Source: Cyclina sinensis (lineage: Eukaryota > Mollusca > Bivalvia > Venerida > Veneridae). Taken from it: a stretch of DNA of 64,000 bases. Where the stretch lies: NCBI GenBank assembly GCA_012932295.1, contig JAAONU010000001.1, positions 32,147,449 through 32,211,448 of the forward strand, given 5' to 3'. The position numbers were made by a program, and so were the translations under genes. This document shows, piece by piece, positions 35,633 to 46,700 of this stretch. Under the pieces are notes generated by a model that saw nothing but the letters and a program-made list of their open reading frames with translations, did no database searches and had not been told where the DNA came from. How positions within the stretch are numbered: the stretch's first letter is position 1; every line of letters begins with the position of its first letter.

Positions 35633-38200
35633 TGTCAAGACATTGTCATCAACGACCAGGGAACCTACTTTTCATCTTACTTTTTTGAAATATGAATACA
35701 GACTTTCATCAGGAAAGGTGAAAAGCAGTTACTTGACTGTGTGAATGCTTACAGAGGTTTTTATAATACTTTATAATTGTTAAAGCCCCAGTGTCTCTCA
35801 GAAACGGTCATTTGAGAACATAAAACTGGTAATCGGATTGTGTCCTCTATTGATTTAAGAAATCTTTGTAACTTGTACAATGTCAGGTAATTCCTATATT
35901 CTTTGAAAATTGATCAGATTTCAAACCTCAATAATTAGTTTTTTGTTTACTTCTAAGATTTCCCAAGGGTATTATAACAATCACAGCAGTTTAATAAACA
36001 TTAATATATATGCATAAGACAATTCCAGTCAACAATTAGTCATTTTTGAATTTATTTGGGATGATGTCATTTATATTTGTGATATGTGACAAACTGGTCA
36101 ATTTGACATTATCAAGAAAACTATGTCAAAGCTTGACATCATAAACTACCGGGTAATTAATTCCTGCAATCACAAAATGTTTTGTGCGTTCTCTGAATTA
36201 TCTTAAAAAATGTGGAATTAAGTAACTTCTAAGGTTACTGAAACATGGATGTGGATTACCTAACAACCTTGCAGCTATATAATATGTTGCATGTGGTGTG
36301 GTTTGACGTCCCTGATGTGAAAATGACTTAAAGAAATGTTATATATGCATTGTTTATTCAATTATAAGTGTACTTCTGTTAGTCAGAATGTGATCAAAAG
36401 TATGAAAGTAATGTCAGAATTATATGAAAGGGTAAAAACTTGAAAATGTTAAATTTGACAACATAGTTGATGATCTCGTGACACAGCCCATTTATGCACA
36501 GTACCGAAGTGTAACAGACTGTCATTGGAAACACTCGCTGAATGTAAACAAATTTAGTATTTTCACATCTATTCAAAATGTTAAAGCTGCTTTTCTTGTA
36601 TCTATAAGCAACAATATGTAAGTAACAATATTATTTATGTTCTACATTCTGGAAAACTGCAGAGTATATTGAGAATATTGCTGTTTTATTGGTAAAACTC
36701 AGTGAGAACCGTCTGACCAATTTTCTTGAGGAATGTCAGAGCATGAAAAATGACTAAGAGCAGTGCTAGAGATTTGATATGTATTAGTGTTATAAATGAA
36801 AATCAATTATTAAATAAGATCAAAGAATTTCGATTAACTATAAGAATATAATTGAAATGTTACAAACAAGAAGTACTTTCAGAGGCCTTGTACACTTTCA
36901 CCCTAATGTATTATCACAACAAATACTGTTTAGATGAATGATAAAATACATCAAATAGTACAGAATCACTTATTTATCCAGTTATTTTTTGTATTTATGT
37001 CAAATGCACTTCTGTCATAAAAACAGATTCCCACAGAGTTACTTCCCTTGCCACTTGGCAACTTCGATTCTCAGAAATGAAAATGGATTGTAGCCGACAA
37101 AACAAGGCTGCTGCCTATTATTTGATTTAACTTGATTATCTTTACATCACTAATACATTTAACTGACAATGTGTTTAAAATTTTATTGATCTAACCAAGT
37201 TTCTATGTTAACCTTTGTTAACTGAATATGGAAATCTTAAAACAAAATAATGACACCTTGAATTTCTTGCGTAATAAGTTCCAGTAACTCTTTAAGTTTA
37301 CTTTTACTTAGGAGATTTTACATGAGTCAGTAAAATGCCCAACAGTTACTGTCTAAGGACGGTTGGTTATTTTAGTGTGCCACTGAACATCATTTCTCAC
37401 ATTATAACAAAATTATTACAGTACAAATAGTACATTATTCTGAAGTGAGTTAATATTACCTTATACAGCAGGTATATATGTTAATAGTTTTATAGAAAAA
37501 AAAAGAATAGTATTATTGCATAAGATTGGTAAGTGTTTCCTTTCCAAATGTAAATCTATATACTGTATGGGCTTTATCTACATGTAAGCTCGACTATTGT
37601 TCTAAAATAAGTATTCCTCCTTTACACTATAATTTTCAAACTTTCCATCTCACCACTGAGATTTCATTTCTCACAGCTTTAGTTTGGTTTGGCTGTATGT
37701 AACATCTTTGAACAGAGATCGTTACTGTATTGGTTTTCCTTGAAAGACCCTGAATATATTGACGAGTAGCTGCCAATATCTCAAATTATAATTGCAGGTG
37801 GTAAAAGTCTCCAACACACTTAAAGGTGTGTGCATAATCTTCACATTGCTACTTCAGCAACTTAGTTTCTGATATTTTGAAGTAACTGCAGAATCTAGAT
37901 TTTTTTGCCTGAACACAGCATATATATGAACACACAAAGATGAAAAGCGATCTTGAAACTCTTACTTTCTCTCTTAGATGAAAGGAAACTTTTTCAACTT
38001 AGTGCTAAGTCTTTCATATGTTTCTGTGAACCAAACTTCCTTTTGCTTTATTGCAGGATTAGATATATTTAGATTCAGATGCATATTCCAGTTAGGACAA
38101 AATTAGAAATAATGTGTATTATCTAGGTGTCCTTTCAAATACGAGTTTCATGAACCTAGCTCTCATAACTCTCGAGTTATGCCAGGATTTATATTTTGCT
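35633..38200. other. Intergenic, no gene recognised
   Basis: Long AT-rich stretch with no repeat array and no supported reading frame. Confidence 0.45.
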
Positions 38201-38207
38201 GACAGAC

Positions 38208-38512
38208 TATCTATCTATTTGAGTTAATTTATCATCAGTACCAGTTGCCCACATGACTGACACCCCTGCAGAGATTAGTTGTTTTTTGTTGTGGGGGGAA
38301 GTGCAAGACACAGAAAGCATCCCGTTCCAGAGAGACCTCTGGTACTTTTGCATGCTCAGTGTACAGCACTGATACATGGGACCCCGGTTCAACGTCTCAT
38401 CTGAAAGACAATTAGAAATGTTAGTGGAGGAGCTGGGGATCGATCTCGGGACCCCTGGGTGACCAGTCCAGCGCGTTACCACTGGACCACTGATCCACTC
38501 CAGACAGACATT
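38208..38512 (-). mobile_element. tRNA-derived SINE with 7-bp target duplication
   Basis: Read on the minus strand it starts TGGAGTGGATCAGTGGTCCA, then GTGGTAACGCGCTGGAC (A-box region) and GAGATCGATCCCC (B-box-like). The body contains TTCAGATGAGACGTTGAACC, a phrase of the conserved central domains seen in widespread invertebrate SINEs, and it ends in an ATAGATAGATA tail. GACAGAC occurs on both sides (38201-38207, 38513-38519) as a target-site duplication. The family may be RUDI-like or a Meta-type SINE; this was not verified. The frame at 38207-38560 is a SINE translation. Confidence 0.75.
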
Positions 38513-38599
38513 GACACACAGTTGGGAACTAATACTGTTTCCAGTGAAAATACAAGACAAGGTAAGTCTGTGTTAGATAACCTTTACTGAGAAAATTTC

Positions 38600-41474
38600 A
38601 GTAAAACAAAAGGATAAAGGTACATCACAATATATCTATCTTAATATACATATTTCATAAATATACAATAATTTTAAAATGGCTATTCAATTAAAAGGTG
38701 GAATAAAACATTAATTCAATTAAATACATACAAATGTGTACAATCAAGTGATGCTGTTACTTCATTCTTTGAATTTCAACTATTTCATCATGTACATACT
38801 GTTAAAATTACAATTTTGATAAAATTTTAAAGATGTAAAAATTAGGACACCAGGACTAAAATAGACATTTAAGGAAAATAAAGAAAAAGATGAACACACT
38901 AAAAGCATGTATCACACTAATCAAACTATGTCCAGTCTTCAACATGAGAGACTGTTGTGCAGTTACACAAGCTATAGTTAACACCTCGTACTGTATCATA
39001 ATCCAGTTACACCAACTATAAATGACACCTTGTATAGAACACCAAACAAGACATCCAAAGTGTACCTTTAATCTATTTGACGCTTACCACACCCCCAGAA
39101 AAAAGTCATCCTAACACAAAAGACAATCAGGTTTGACAAAAGACAAAGAATAAAATCCCCTAACTTAACAAGCAGGCTAACTACTGTAGTCTTGACTTCA
39201 GGAAGATGTAAGTCATATCCAGATTAGCAAACACTCAAAGAAACTTACTCTGTTATATGAGAAAGTAAATTGCACTATATTACAATCAGGAAAACAATCA
39301 TTAACTCTCATGCAGCAGCACAGTACTATCAAAAGCTCTTTAACTCTGAGTAACTGTATATAAACAAACACAATCAAAAACAACGTATCATTAACATAAC
39401 TTTTTCTTTAAGAACATTTATAAGATCCATAGATACAACACAACAAACACATTCTTGTACTGCAGTCTAAAGTAGTAAAAGGCAAAAACATATTTTGCCA
39501 TGTACAGTTCTTTCACTCATGAATGGGGCAGAAAAAAACATTAATTTTTTCAAGTGGCATAGCAAAAATATGTGATAAGTCAGTTGTAAAAACTTCATGA
39601 TCATGTAAAATAGCAAAAGCATCATTTTGTAAAAGTAGAAAAAAATACAAAAACAATAATAAAATCAGCTTAAAAACCTGTACTGATGTTCATATACATT
39701 TTGAGAATTTCAATGACAGATAAACAATCTTTTATAATAATTTTTATTGCAGAAATGCATTTTTTAAATGACTGTTTTTATTTATACACATCACGGTTGG
39801 CAATGCCATTAAGACATTCCCAAATGCATGGGGTGCTCACCTGAAGGCTAATGCATAATATAATATTAATATTTTACTGTTTTACATACCTCTAGCACTA
39901 AATATTTCGTACTCAACTGTTAACTACAAATAATATTTAACTGAAGAAAATATATACTTTCAGCTTCATTCTAAAAAAAAAGGTATCATTACAATCAAGT
40001 ACAAAAAAGATATCTATGTTCTTACAGGGTGAACTATGAACAATTTTAGTCAGTCCCAGTATCATACTATTACTACCAGTACATATACAAGTAATTTCAT
40101 GTGGTCAGACTGTGACCTCTAGAATTTAAAGACACATATTGAGGACAACTAAGTGTAAGTGGTCAAACAATGCTAAAAAATGTTTTAACCCTATATTCTC
40201 AATGTAAATATTAAAATGAAAAAATAAAGCTGCCATTTGTTTCAGAGGATGGAATAGACATATTAACTTAAGACAAAAACAGTCTAACTCCAAAATATTT
40301 CCAATAATGTACCAACACTAAACTTTAAGGTGACATTTTAATCATCAAACTAATAGTTTATGACAAGGCTTTTAACAAGTCTTAGATGAACTGAACACAT
40401 TTTCCGTTTCAAAAGCTGCCCTTTTCCAAAAATCAACCACACTAACTTAACCATAAACACTAACTAATTTACATTTACAACATGTTTTATCCAGTGTAAT
40501 AGGAACTGTTGGCTACTGCCTGAAAGTCTTAAAATTTGGAACTTTTTGCTGACTTTATTACATGTATCAATGTTACTTGTCAGGAGCTAAAATAGATATA
40601 TTCTTTTTAAAAATCCTTTTAAAATAAATTAATAAAACTGTAAATTTAGCTAAAAATTAGCAAGGCTTATGCACAGTTGCAAAGTAATTGACAAAATACA
40701 CATTTATCTAGAAGCTGAGACTTTGTGTTCACAACATACAGACTTAATCTAAAATTCAAGAAAGTTAAGAAAACACACGGAGTGTCTTACACTGTGCAGT
40801 GACTATATAAACAAGCATATTATATCTAGTTTTTAACAGAATTTTGACAAAGCTACTCATACAATAAAATGTTCAGCCTAGTTCTGTAACAGAATGATAA
40901 AACAGCTACTCATATCATATAATATTTTGTCTAGTTCTGAAACAGAATTACAACAAAGCTATTACAAAATACAGTTTTATTATACTAAAAGAAACATCAC
41001 AGGACATCTCTACATGTGAGATCAGTAGACTATATGGAGCACAATTCCTGGAGATGTCCATCCACATGAACTATCTTCACCAAGCACTGACTTAATATAA
41101 GCAATTACAACAATAACACACTCAAACTTGACAAATAGCACTAACAAAGCATACTTAACTTATAACTTAATTCCAAATGACCTGTTACAGTATAAAAATG
41201 TTAATAATTCTTTATATACAATTTACTTCTGTATATCAACACTGTAATAACTACAAGTAAAACATGTTAAAAAAAAAATTCCTGAGAAATCAAAAAATAA
41301 ATATAGATTTAACATCTACAAGAAACAACAAGATAAACATGTTTTCTAATAAATACAGGGGTGATAACAAAAAATTATATAAAATACCATTACTAGAGAA
41401 ACTGTTTCATTTGGCCTTGATAGTATGAAAATAACTGGCCATGAGTAAAGCCTGATTTATGATTAAACTTTCTC
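38600..41474 (-). other. Probable TET 3' UTR and downstream flank
   Basis: A 2.9-kb AT-rich stretch free of the interspersed arrays found elsewhere, directly downstream of the TET stop. Minus-strand AATAAA candidates include 40976-40981, 39777-39782 and 39743-39748. The actual end of the transcript cannot be chosen from sequence alone. No other gene is seen. Confidence 0.4.
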
Positions 41475-43772
41475 TTACACCCATTTCTGGTATGGTCCAG
41501 TGACCATGGGAGAGGGATCTATCCACTTAGTGGACACTGTTTCTGTAGTGACAGACTCAGCACGTTTTGTATTACAGTTCCACATATACTTGTACTCTCC
41601 TTTGGCACTCTCTAGTAACTTGGCTACTTCTACCTCCTCATCTGTCAACTTTCGCTTTTTTCCTCCCTTGAAACTATTTTCAATTTCTTTCATATCCACA
41701 TAGCCACGTTCTAACTGCATCTTTTCAATTCTTTTCATTTTCAGATCTTCTAATTTCTTTTCATAAGCATACATGCCATGTCTTTCATTATTCAAGTTTT
41801 TATGTTGGTAAAAAACCAGACTTATTCTAGTGGGATGATATCGATTTGGATTTTTGAGTCCAGTTGTAGCATGAAGTTCACGTTTAGCAACTTCAAACAG
41901 AACGGCACCATGACACAGGGCCACAGCAACACCTCCGATATCCGGGTCAAGAAACGCTTCTTCATTGTATTCCATCTCACATTTTACCACATCTGGATCC
42001 AGTAGACTAGGCCCTTCACTTTTACTATGCACAGAGTCAAGTCTTTCATGACATGTCAGTTTCTGGGGATCATACGGTTTCCAGCACTGGTTTCCAGGGT
42101 TCATTCCTACCTGTTCATATTGCCGATGGGAAGCAAAGTCTAAAGGACCTTTCACAGCTTGCATGTGTGATGGAAAAGTTGTACCAGAAATATCTTTCAG
42201 TAAATGACTAGATCTCTGCTCCTGTCTTTGCAAGTTTTCAACACTGCAATCAGTTTGTTTAGAATATTCATTATAATTTACTGCATTATGATGTTTATTG
42301 TTTTCAGGAAGACTAGATTGTTTTTGTTCATACTGGCGATGATTAGAATGATAAATACCGCTGACATCATTTCCTATCGACGTCTTTACAGAAGTTGTAT
42401 TTGCACCTTTAGAAAGTTCTGAATGACCATTCTGGTTGGCATATGTGACTGTTCCTGTAAATCCAACATTTTTGCTCTGCATTTCAACTGCTTGTGATAA
42501 TAAATCCAAATGCGACTGATGTGAAACAACATTTGTTTCACGTTTTTCTGTAGAATTATCTGCACCATTCCAACCATACTGTAGATGAGATTTAGAATAC
42601 TGAGAATCTAATGAGGTACTGTGCCCAGTGCTTTGTTCCCCTTGCACTGACTGGCTAATATCAGCAGGAAAATTGCCTGGTTTACTATTGCCTGAGGAGA
42701 ATGACAAATCTAAAGCACCAGATTCTAAAGGCAGTGTAGAAGAATTATGAGTTGATATGTTATCACTTCTCATCTGCTTTGCTGAGTTTATTGTTTGTTC
42801 ATACGTAGTATCAACGCTGACCTTATCAGCTGGCCGATGAATACCGACCTGGGACATAATTTCAGGTGCCGTACCTCTAACCTTCATCTCAATACTACTG
42901 TCAGAATAAGAATGCTTGTCAATACCAATTTCATTATCTAACTTCCTCTGGACTTGACCCTGATCAATCACATCTCCATAGGCAGGGGTATGTCTACTAG
43001 AGTACTTTGATGATGTGTCACTGAATGGATTTTCTACCTGAACAGAATTGCCATGGAACAATGAAACACTGTTGTTATCCTGAGACTTGACCATGTGAGA
43101 AGGCACTGAGCAATCTGCCTTAGCAGGTACAGCATTCACATGGCTTGTGTTATCTTGCTGCCGAATTTTACCATCATAATTGACTGGTTTTACAGATTTT
43201 TCAAAGACTTTCGATGAACCTTGAAGACTTGCCACCAAGATGGATGGTGGTGGAAAAACACCAAAAGCATAAAAATAGTCCCAAAATTTACTGTAAAGTT
43301 GGTCAAATCCTGCCTGAGTAGAAACCGCCATGAGATCATCATATGAGATCGGTTTATCACTGTTCACATCAAACTTTACTGCAGATTGTTTGATGGGAGT
43401 ATTACTGTTGGAACCATTAAGACTTGGTGCTGACAGGTTTGAATCTTGACTATGCAGGTAATCTTTCTTAGGAGTAGACTGTGTGGAAGATGAGGAATCC
43501 CAGGATGATAATCCACCACTGAAAACCTGTCTGGGCCCACCTCGACCCTTCTTGGCCATACGCCGTTTCTTACAGGACTCCAGTGGATGGGCTCTCATTC
43601 TTGCCTCTAATGGAAATTGATGTAGAACTTCCAGTGAACCACTTCTTATCTTCTCATACTGGCCCTCATAGCTTCCTGCCTCGTCAGTTGGATCTAACAC
43701 ATACATTGGCAAAACATGCAACTGCTCATCCTCTGGTTTGGATAAACCTCGATGCTTTGTTAGAGTGACAAC
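41475..43772 (-). CDS. tet: TET terminal exon: split beta-helix and insert
   Basis: This exon of 765 codons starts in phase 0 at [10 protein letters not shown], continues [14 protein letters not shown], then has a Ser/Asn/Gln/His-rich insert of roughly 480 residues, and resumes at [19 protein letters not shown]. It carries the third Fe ligand (CHG) and the 2-oxoglutarate-binding Arg (HPTR), so the catalytic triad HxD…H is complete with the preceding exon. The tail has a basic helix ([16 protein letters not shown]) and ends with PYQKWV. Confidence 0.93.
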   Translation of the reverse strand, partial: VVTLTKHRGLSKPEDEQLHVLPMYVLDPTDEAGSYEGQYEKIRSGSLEVLHQFPLEARMRAHPLESCKKRRMAKKGRGGPRQVFSGGLSSWDSSSSTQSTPKKDYLHSQDSNLSAPSLNGSNSNTPIKQSAVKFDVNSDKPISYDDLMAVSTQAGFDQLYSKFWDYFYAFGVFPPPSILVASLQGSSKVFEKSVKPVNYDGKIRQQDNTSHVNAVPAKADCSVPSHMVKSQDNNSVSLFHGNSVQVENPFSDTSSKYSSRHTPAYGDVIDQGQVQRKLDNEIGIDKHSYSDSSIEMKVRGTAPEIMSQVGIHRPADKVSVDTTYEQTINSAKQMRSDNISTHNSSTLPLESGALDLSFSSGNSKPGNFPADISQSVQGEQSTGHSTSLDSQYSKSHLQYGWNGADNSTEKRETNVVSHQSHLDLLSQAVEMQSKNVGFTGTVTYANQNGHSELSKGANTTSVKTSIGNDVSGIYHSNHRQYEQKQSSLPENNKHHNAVNYNEYSKQTDCSVENLQRQEQRSSHLLKDISGTTFPSHMQAVKGPLDFASHRQYEQVGMNPGNQCWKPYDPQKLTCHERLDSVHSKSEGPSLLDPDVVKCEMEYNEEAFLDPDIGGVAVALCHGAVLFEVAKRELHATTGLKNPNRYHPTRISLVFYQHKNLNNERHGMYAYEKKLEDLKMKRIEKMQLERGYVDMKEIENSFKGGKKRKLTDEEVEVAKLLESAKGEYKYMWNCNTKRAESVTTETVSTKWIDPSPMVTGPYQKWV

Positions 43773-46700
43773 CTGAAAAGTACATAGAAGTTCATTTTTA
43801 CTGCAAAAATAGATTGTTAACATAAATCAAACATCAATAAGAGTTCTTCTAAGTAAAATATTTTAAGATCAACGTGATAATTCAACTTTACTATGATTTT
43901 GTTCTAGCATACAAGAAGGAACATTGACAAAGATTTCCTCCACAAGTAAAGAAAAATGGGCTGTGTTTTACAGTAAAGAACAAATAAAAGTCACTTTCAT
44001 AAGCTTTTCTTTATGTAAAGGAAAGTGTCAAAAAGAAACACTGCTACAGCAGACCAAAATTAACTAACACAGTATACATTTTGCTATAATATAACGGTCA
44101 CTTACGACAGTGCTTCCGTTGTTCATGTTGTGTATATCCTTATGAGCATGGGCACAGTAATCTACACAAGCTGTCACACCAGAGAATGGTCCAGCTCCTT
44201 TGTTGCCTAGCCTGCAATCCTTGGCTTTTTCTGAGTAGTAACACTGAAATTATATATTATTCATACATTACAACAAAACATCTCAGATACACATGAACAC
44301 AATAACTCAGGCTTAACTTGCACACTGACAATCTCTATCTCACCTTCTAGATAACAAACATGTCTTGTTATTCTAATGTTGTCATTCAAGTTTTTATTCG
44401 TTTTTCTCATATCTATTGAACCACAAGAAATCCTGAAGAATTGCATTTTCTTTCTATTAGTGATTATTTTATTATAAATCTCTAGAATGAAATAAAATAA
44501 ATATAATGCTTCATTACAGCTCTATAAAGCTCCTTTTCAATTCATTCCATAAATGTAGTTAACAAAGTTGTAAACAGTTGTGGTGTTTTTGAAAAGATTT
44601 CTATCATTTCTGCAGTTGAAAAGTGATGTCAACTTATATACGGCACCTACGTGATTAGCATGAGCCTCTTTCTATCATTTTTGCTGTTGAATATGATGCT
44701 GTTCACTTACATATGGCACCTACCTGATTAGCATGAGCATCTTTCTATCATTTTTGCTGTTGAATATGATGCTGTTCACTTACATATGGCACCTATGTGA
44801 TTAGCATGAGCCTCTTTCTATCATTTTTGCTGTTGAATATGATGCTGTTCACTTACATATGGCACCTACCTGATTAGCATGAGCATCTTTCTATCATTTT
44901 TGCTGTTGAATATGATGCTGTTCACTTACATATGGCACCTACCTGATTTGCATGAGCATCTGGAGCACACTTTTCATACAGTGGACCAATATGAGTTGCC
45001 AAGTCCTGTAACTTTCCTTCTAACACTGATTCCTGGAATACAAAAACATTTGCAATGGAAATTTTGATACAGTTTAAACATGACTGCATTAAATTCCCAG
45101 ATATGCACAATGTAAAAAGTAATAAAAACAAGACTTTACTGAAGATTTGAAGATAAAGAATCTGGTCAATGCATGTAAAACTCTTGAAGAAGTCTGAGTC
45201 ACAAATGCTTGGCAACAAAACAACAAACATATTACCTTCAAATTACTTTTTCCTCAATCTTAGTTTCCAGCTAGCAAAGAACATGTCTTTCCTCATCATC
45301 AAATGACAAGTTTACTTTTCAGACACTGTTATTTATATTTCAGCCAATGAAATTTCCGCTTATGAGACATTTCTCCAGTTTATCAACACTTCACAGTATG
45401 TAAAGCGAGCATGTAAACTTTTACTATCTGACAAGATTTAAATGAAGATTGCCTGGATATTCAATTAGCTCAATATTTCCAGACTGTCAAATAGGTGTAA
45501 CAATGGTATAGCCATAATATCTTAGAAATGTGAAAAGTGGTTTTCAGAGATCCTAGTATACAGATTTCAAAATTGGTACTTGACTAGCAAAGTGCAAACG
45601 TTTATTTGCAAACATTAAAGCCATGAATGAGTAATCAGGTTGAGTGTACCAAGTCTTTACCGATTTCAAAATTGGTACTTGACTAGCAAAGTGCAAACAT
45701 TTATTTGCGAAGATTAAAGCCATGAATGAGTAATCAGGTTGAGTGTACCAAGTCTTTACCTTTTCTTCATTCTTCAGTCGGAACTTTCTCACATGGGCAC
45801 TTCGAGCAAACTTACAGCCATTGAAATACATACTCCATGAGCACCCAAATGAGAATGATGCCCCACGCTTCATTAGATCTGCACCTTGGCATGCACAAGT
45901 TTTCCTGTAATACAAAGTACATGCACTTTCAATAAATCAGTATCTTGACAAGTATTTGACAAATTTTAAAGAAATGTGAAGGTCTTGTACTAATCAAATG
46001 GCAGTATACTTTTGAGCAGTTATCAAATGCACTGCTGTCAGTCAAGGTTATATAGCCTTTTCTATATTTACCATATGTACTATACCAGAAGTTGACTTTT
46101 TAATCCAATGAAAAAGGCCTTAAGCAGTTATAGAAAATGTAAGTCTGTAAAACATCCCCTTTGTGTGTATTAGTATACATAATGATATGACAGTCCTATT
46201 GTTCACACTACCCTTTATTGTAGATATGCCATTTGTACAAGTAGTTCATTCACAGAAAATCTTAAAAAATCAAATTCAGCTTTACAAGATATGTTTGTAA
46301 AACATGTATGCCCCCTGTCGGCAGCCTATTAGTCACATGGCCAGATTATTGTGACTGACTTTTGACCTAGTGACCAAATATACATGTTATCTAAAATGTA
46401 AGTCTCACAGTCCACAAAACCCGATGCCATTTGGTAGCCAAGTAATTGGTCTGAACTGTTTTGACATACATGTGACCTTGACCTTTGACCCCAAAATCAA
46501 TAGGGGTCATCGACTGGCCAAGACAAATGCAGATATGAAGTTTGAGGGTCAACGGCGCAAGGGTTGTCAAGTTATTGATTGGTAACCGTTTTTTACCTAC
46601 AAGGTCAATGTGACCTTGACCCTTGACCCCTTGACCCCAAAATCAATAGGGGTCATCTACTGGTGATGGACAACCATCCTACCAAGTTTGAAGTTTCTAG

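Noticed and set aside
38207..38560. 117-codon minus-strand frame
   Set aside because: It coincides with the SINE, including its tRNA-like head.
44879..45230. Frames on both strands around a TET exon, including a 102-codon minus frame
   Set aside because: The minus frame only partly corresponds to exon 45032-44943; the rest is intron read-through and repeat.
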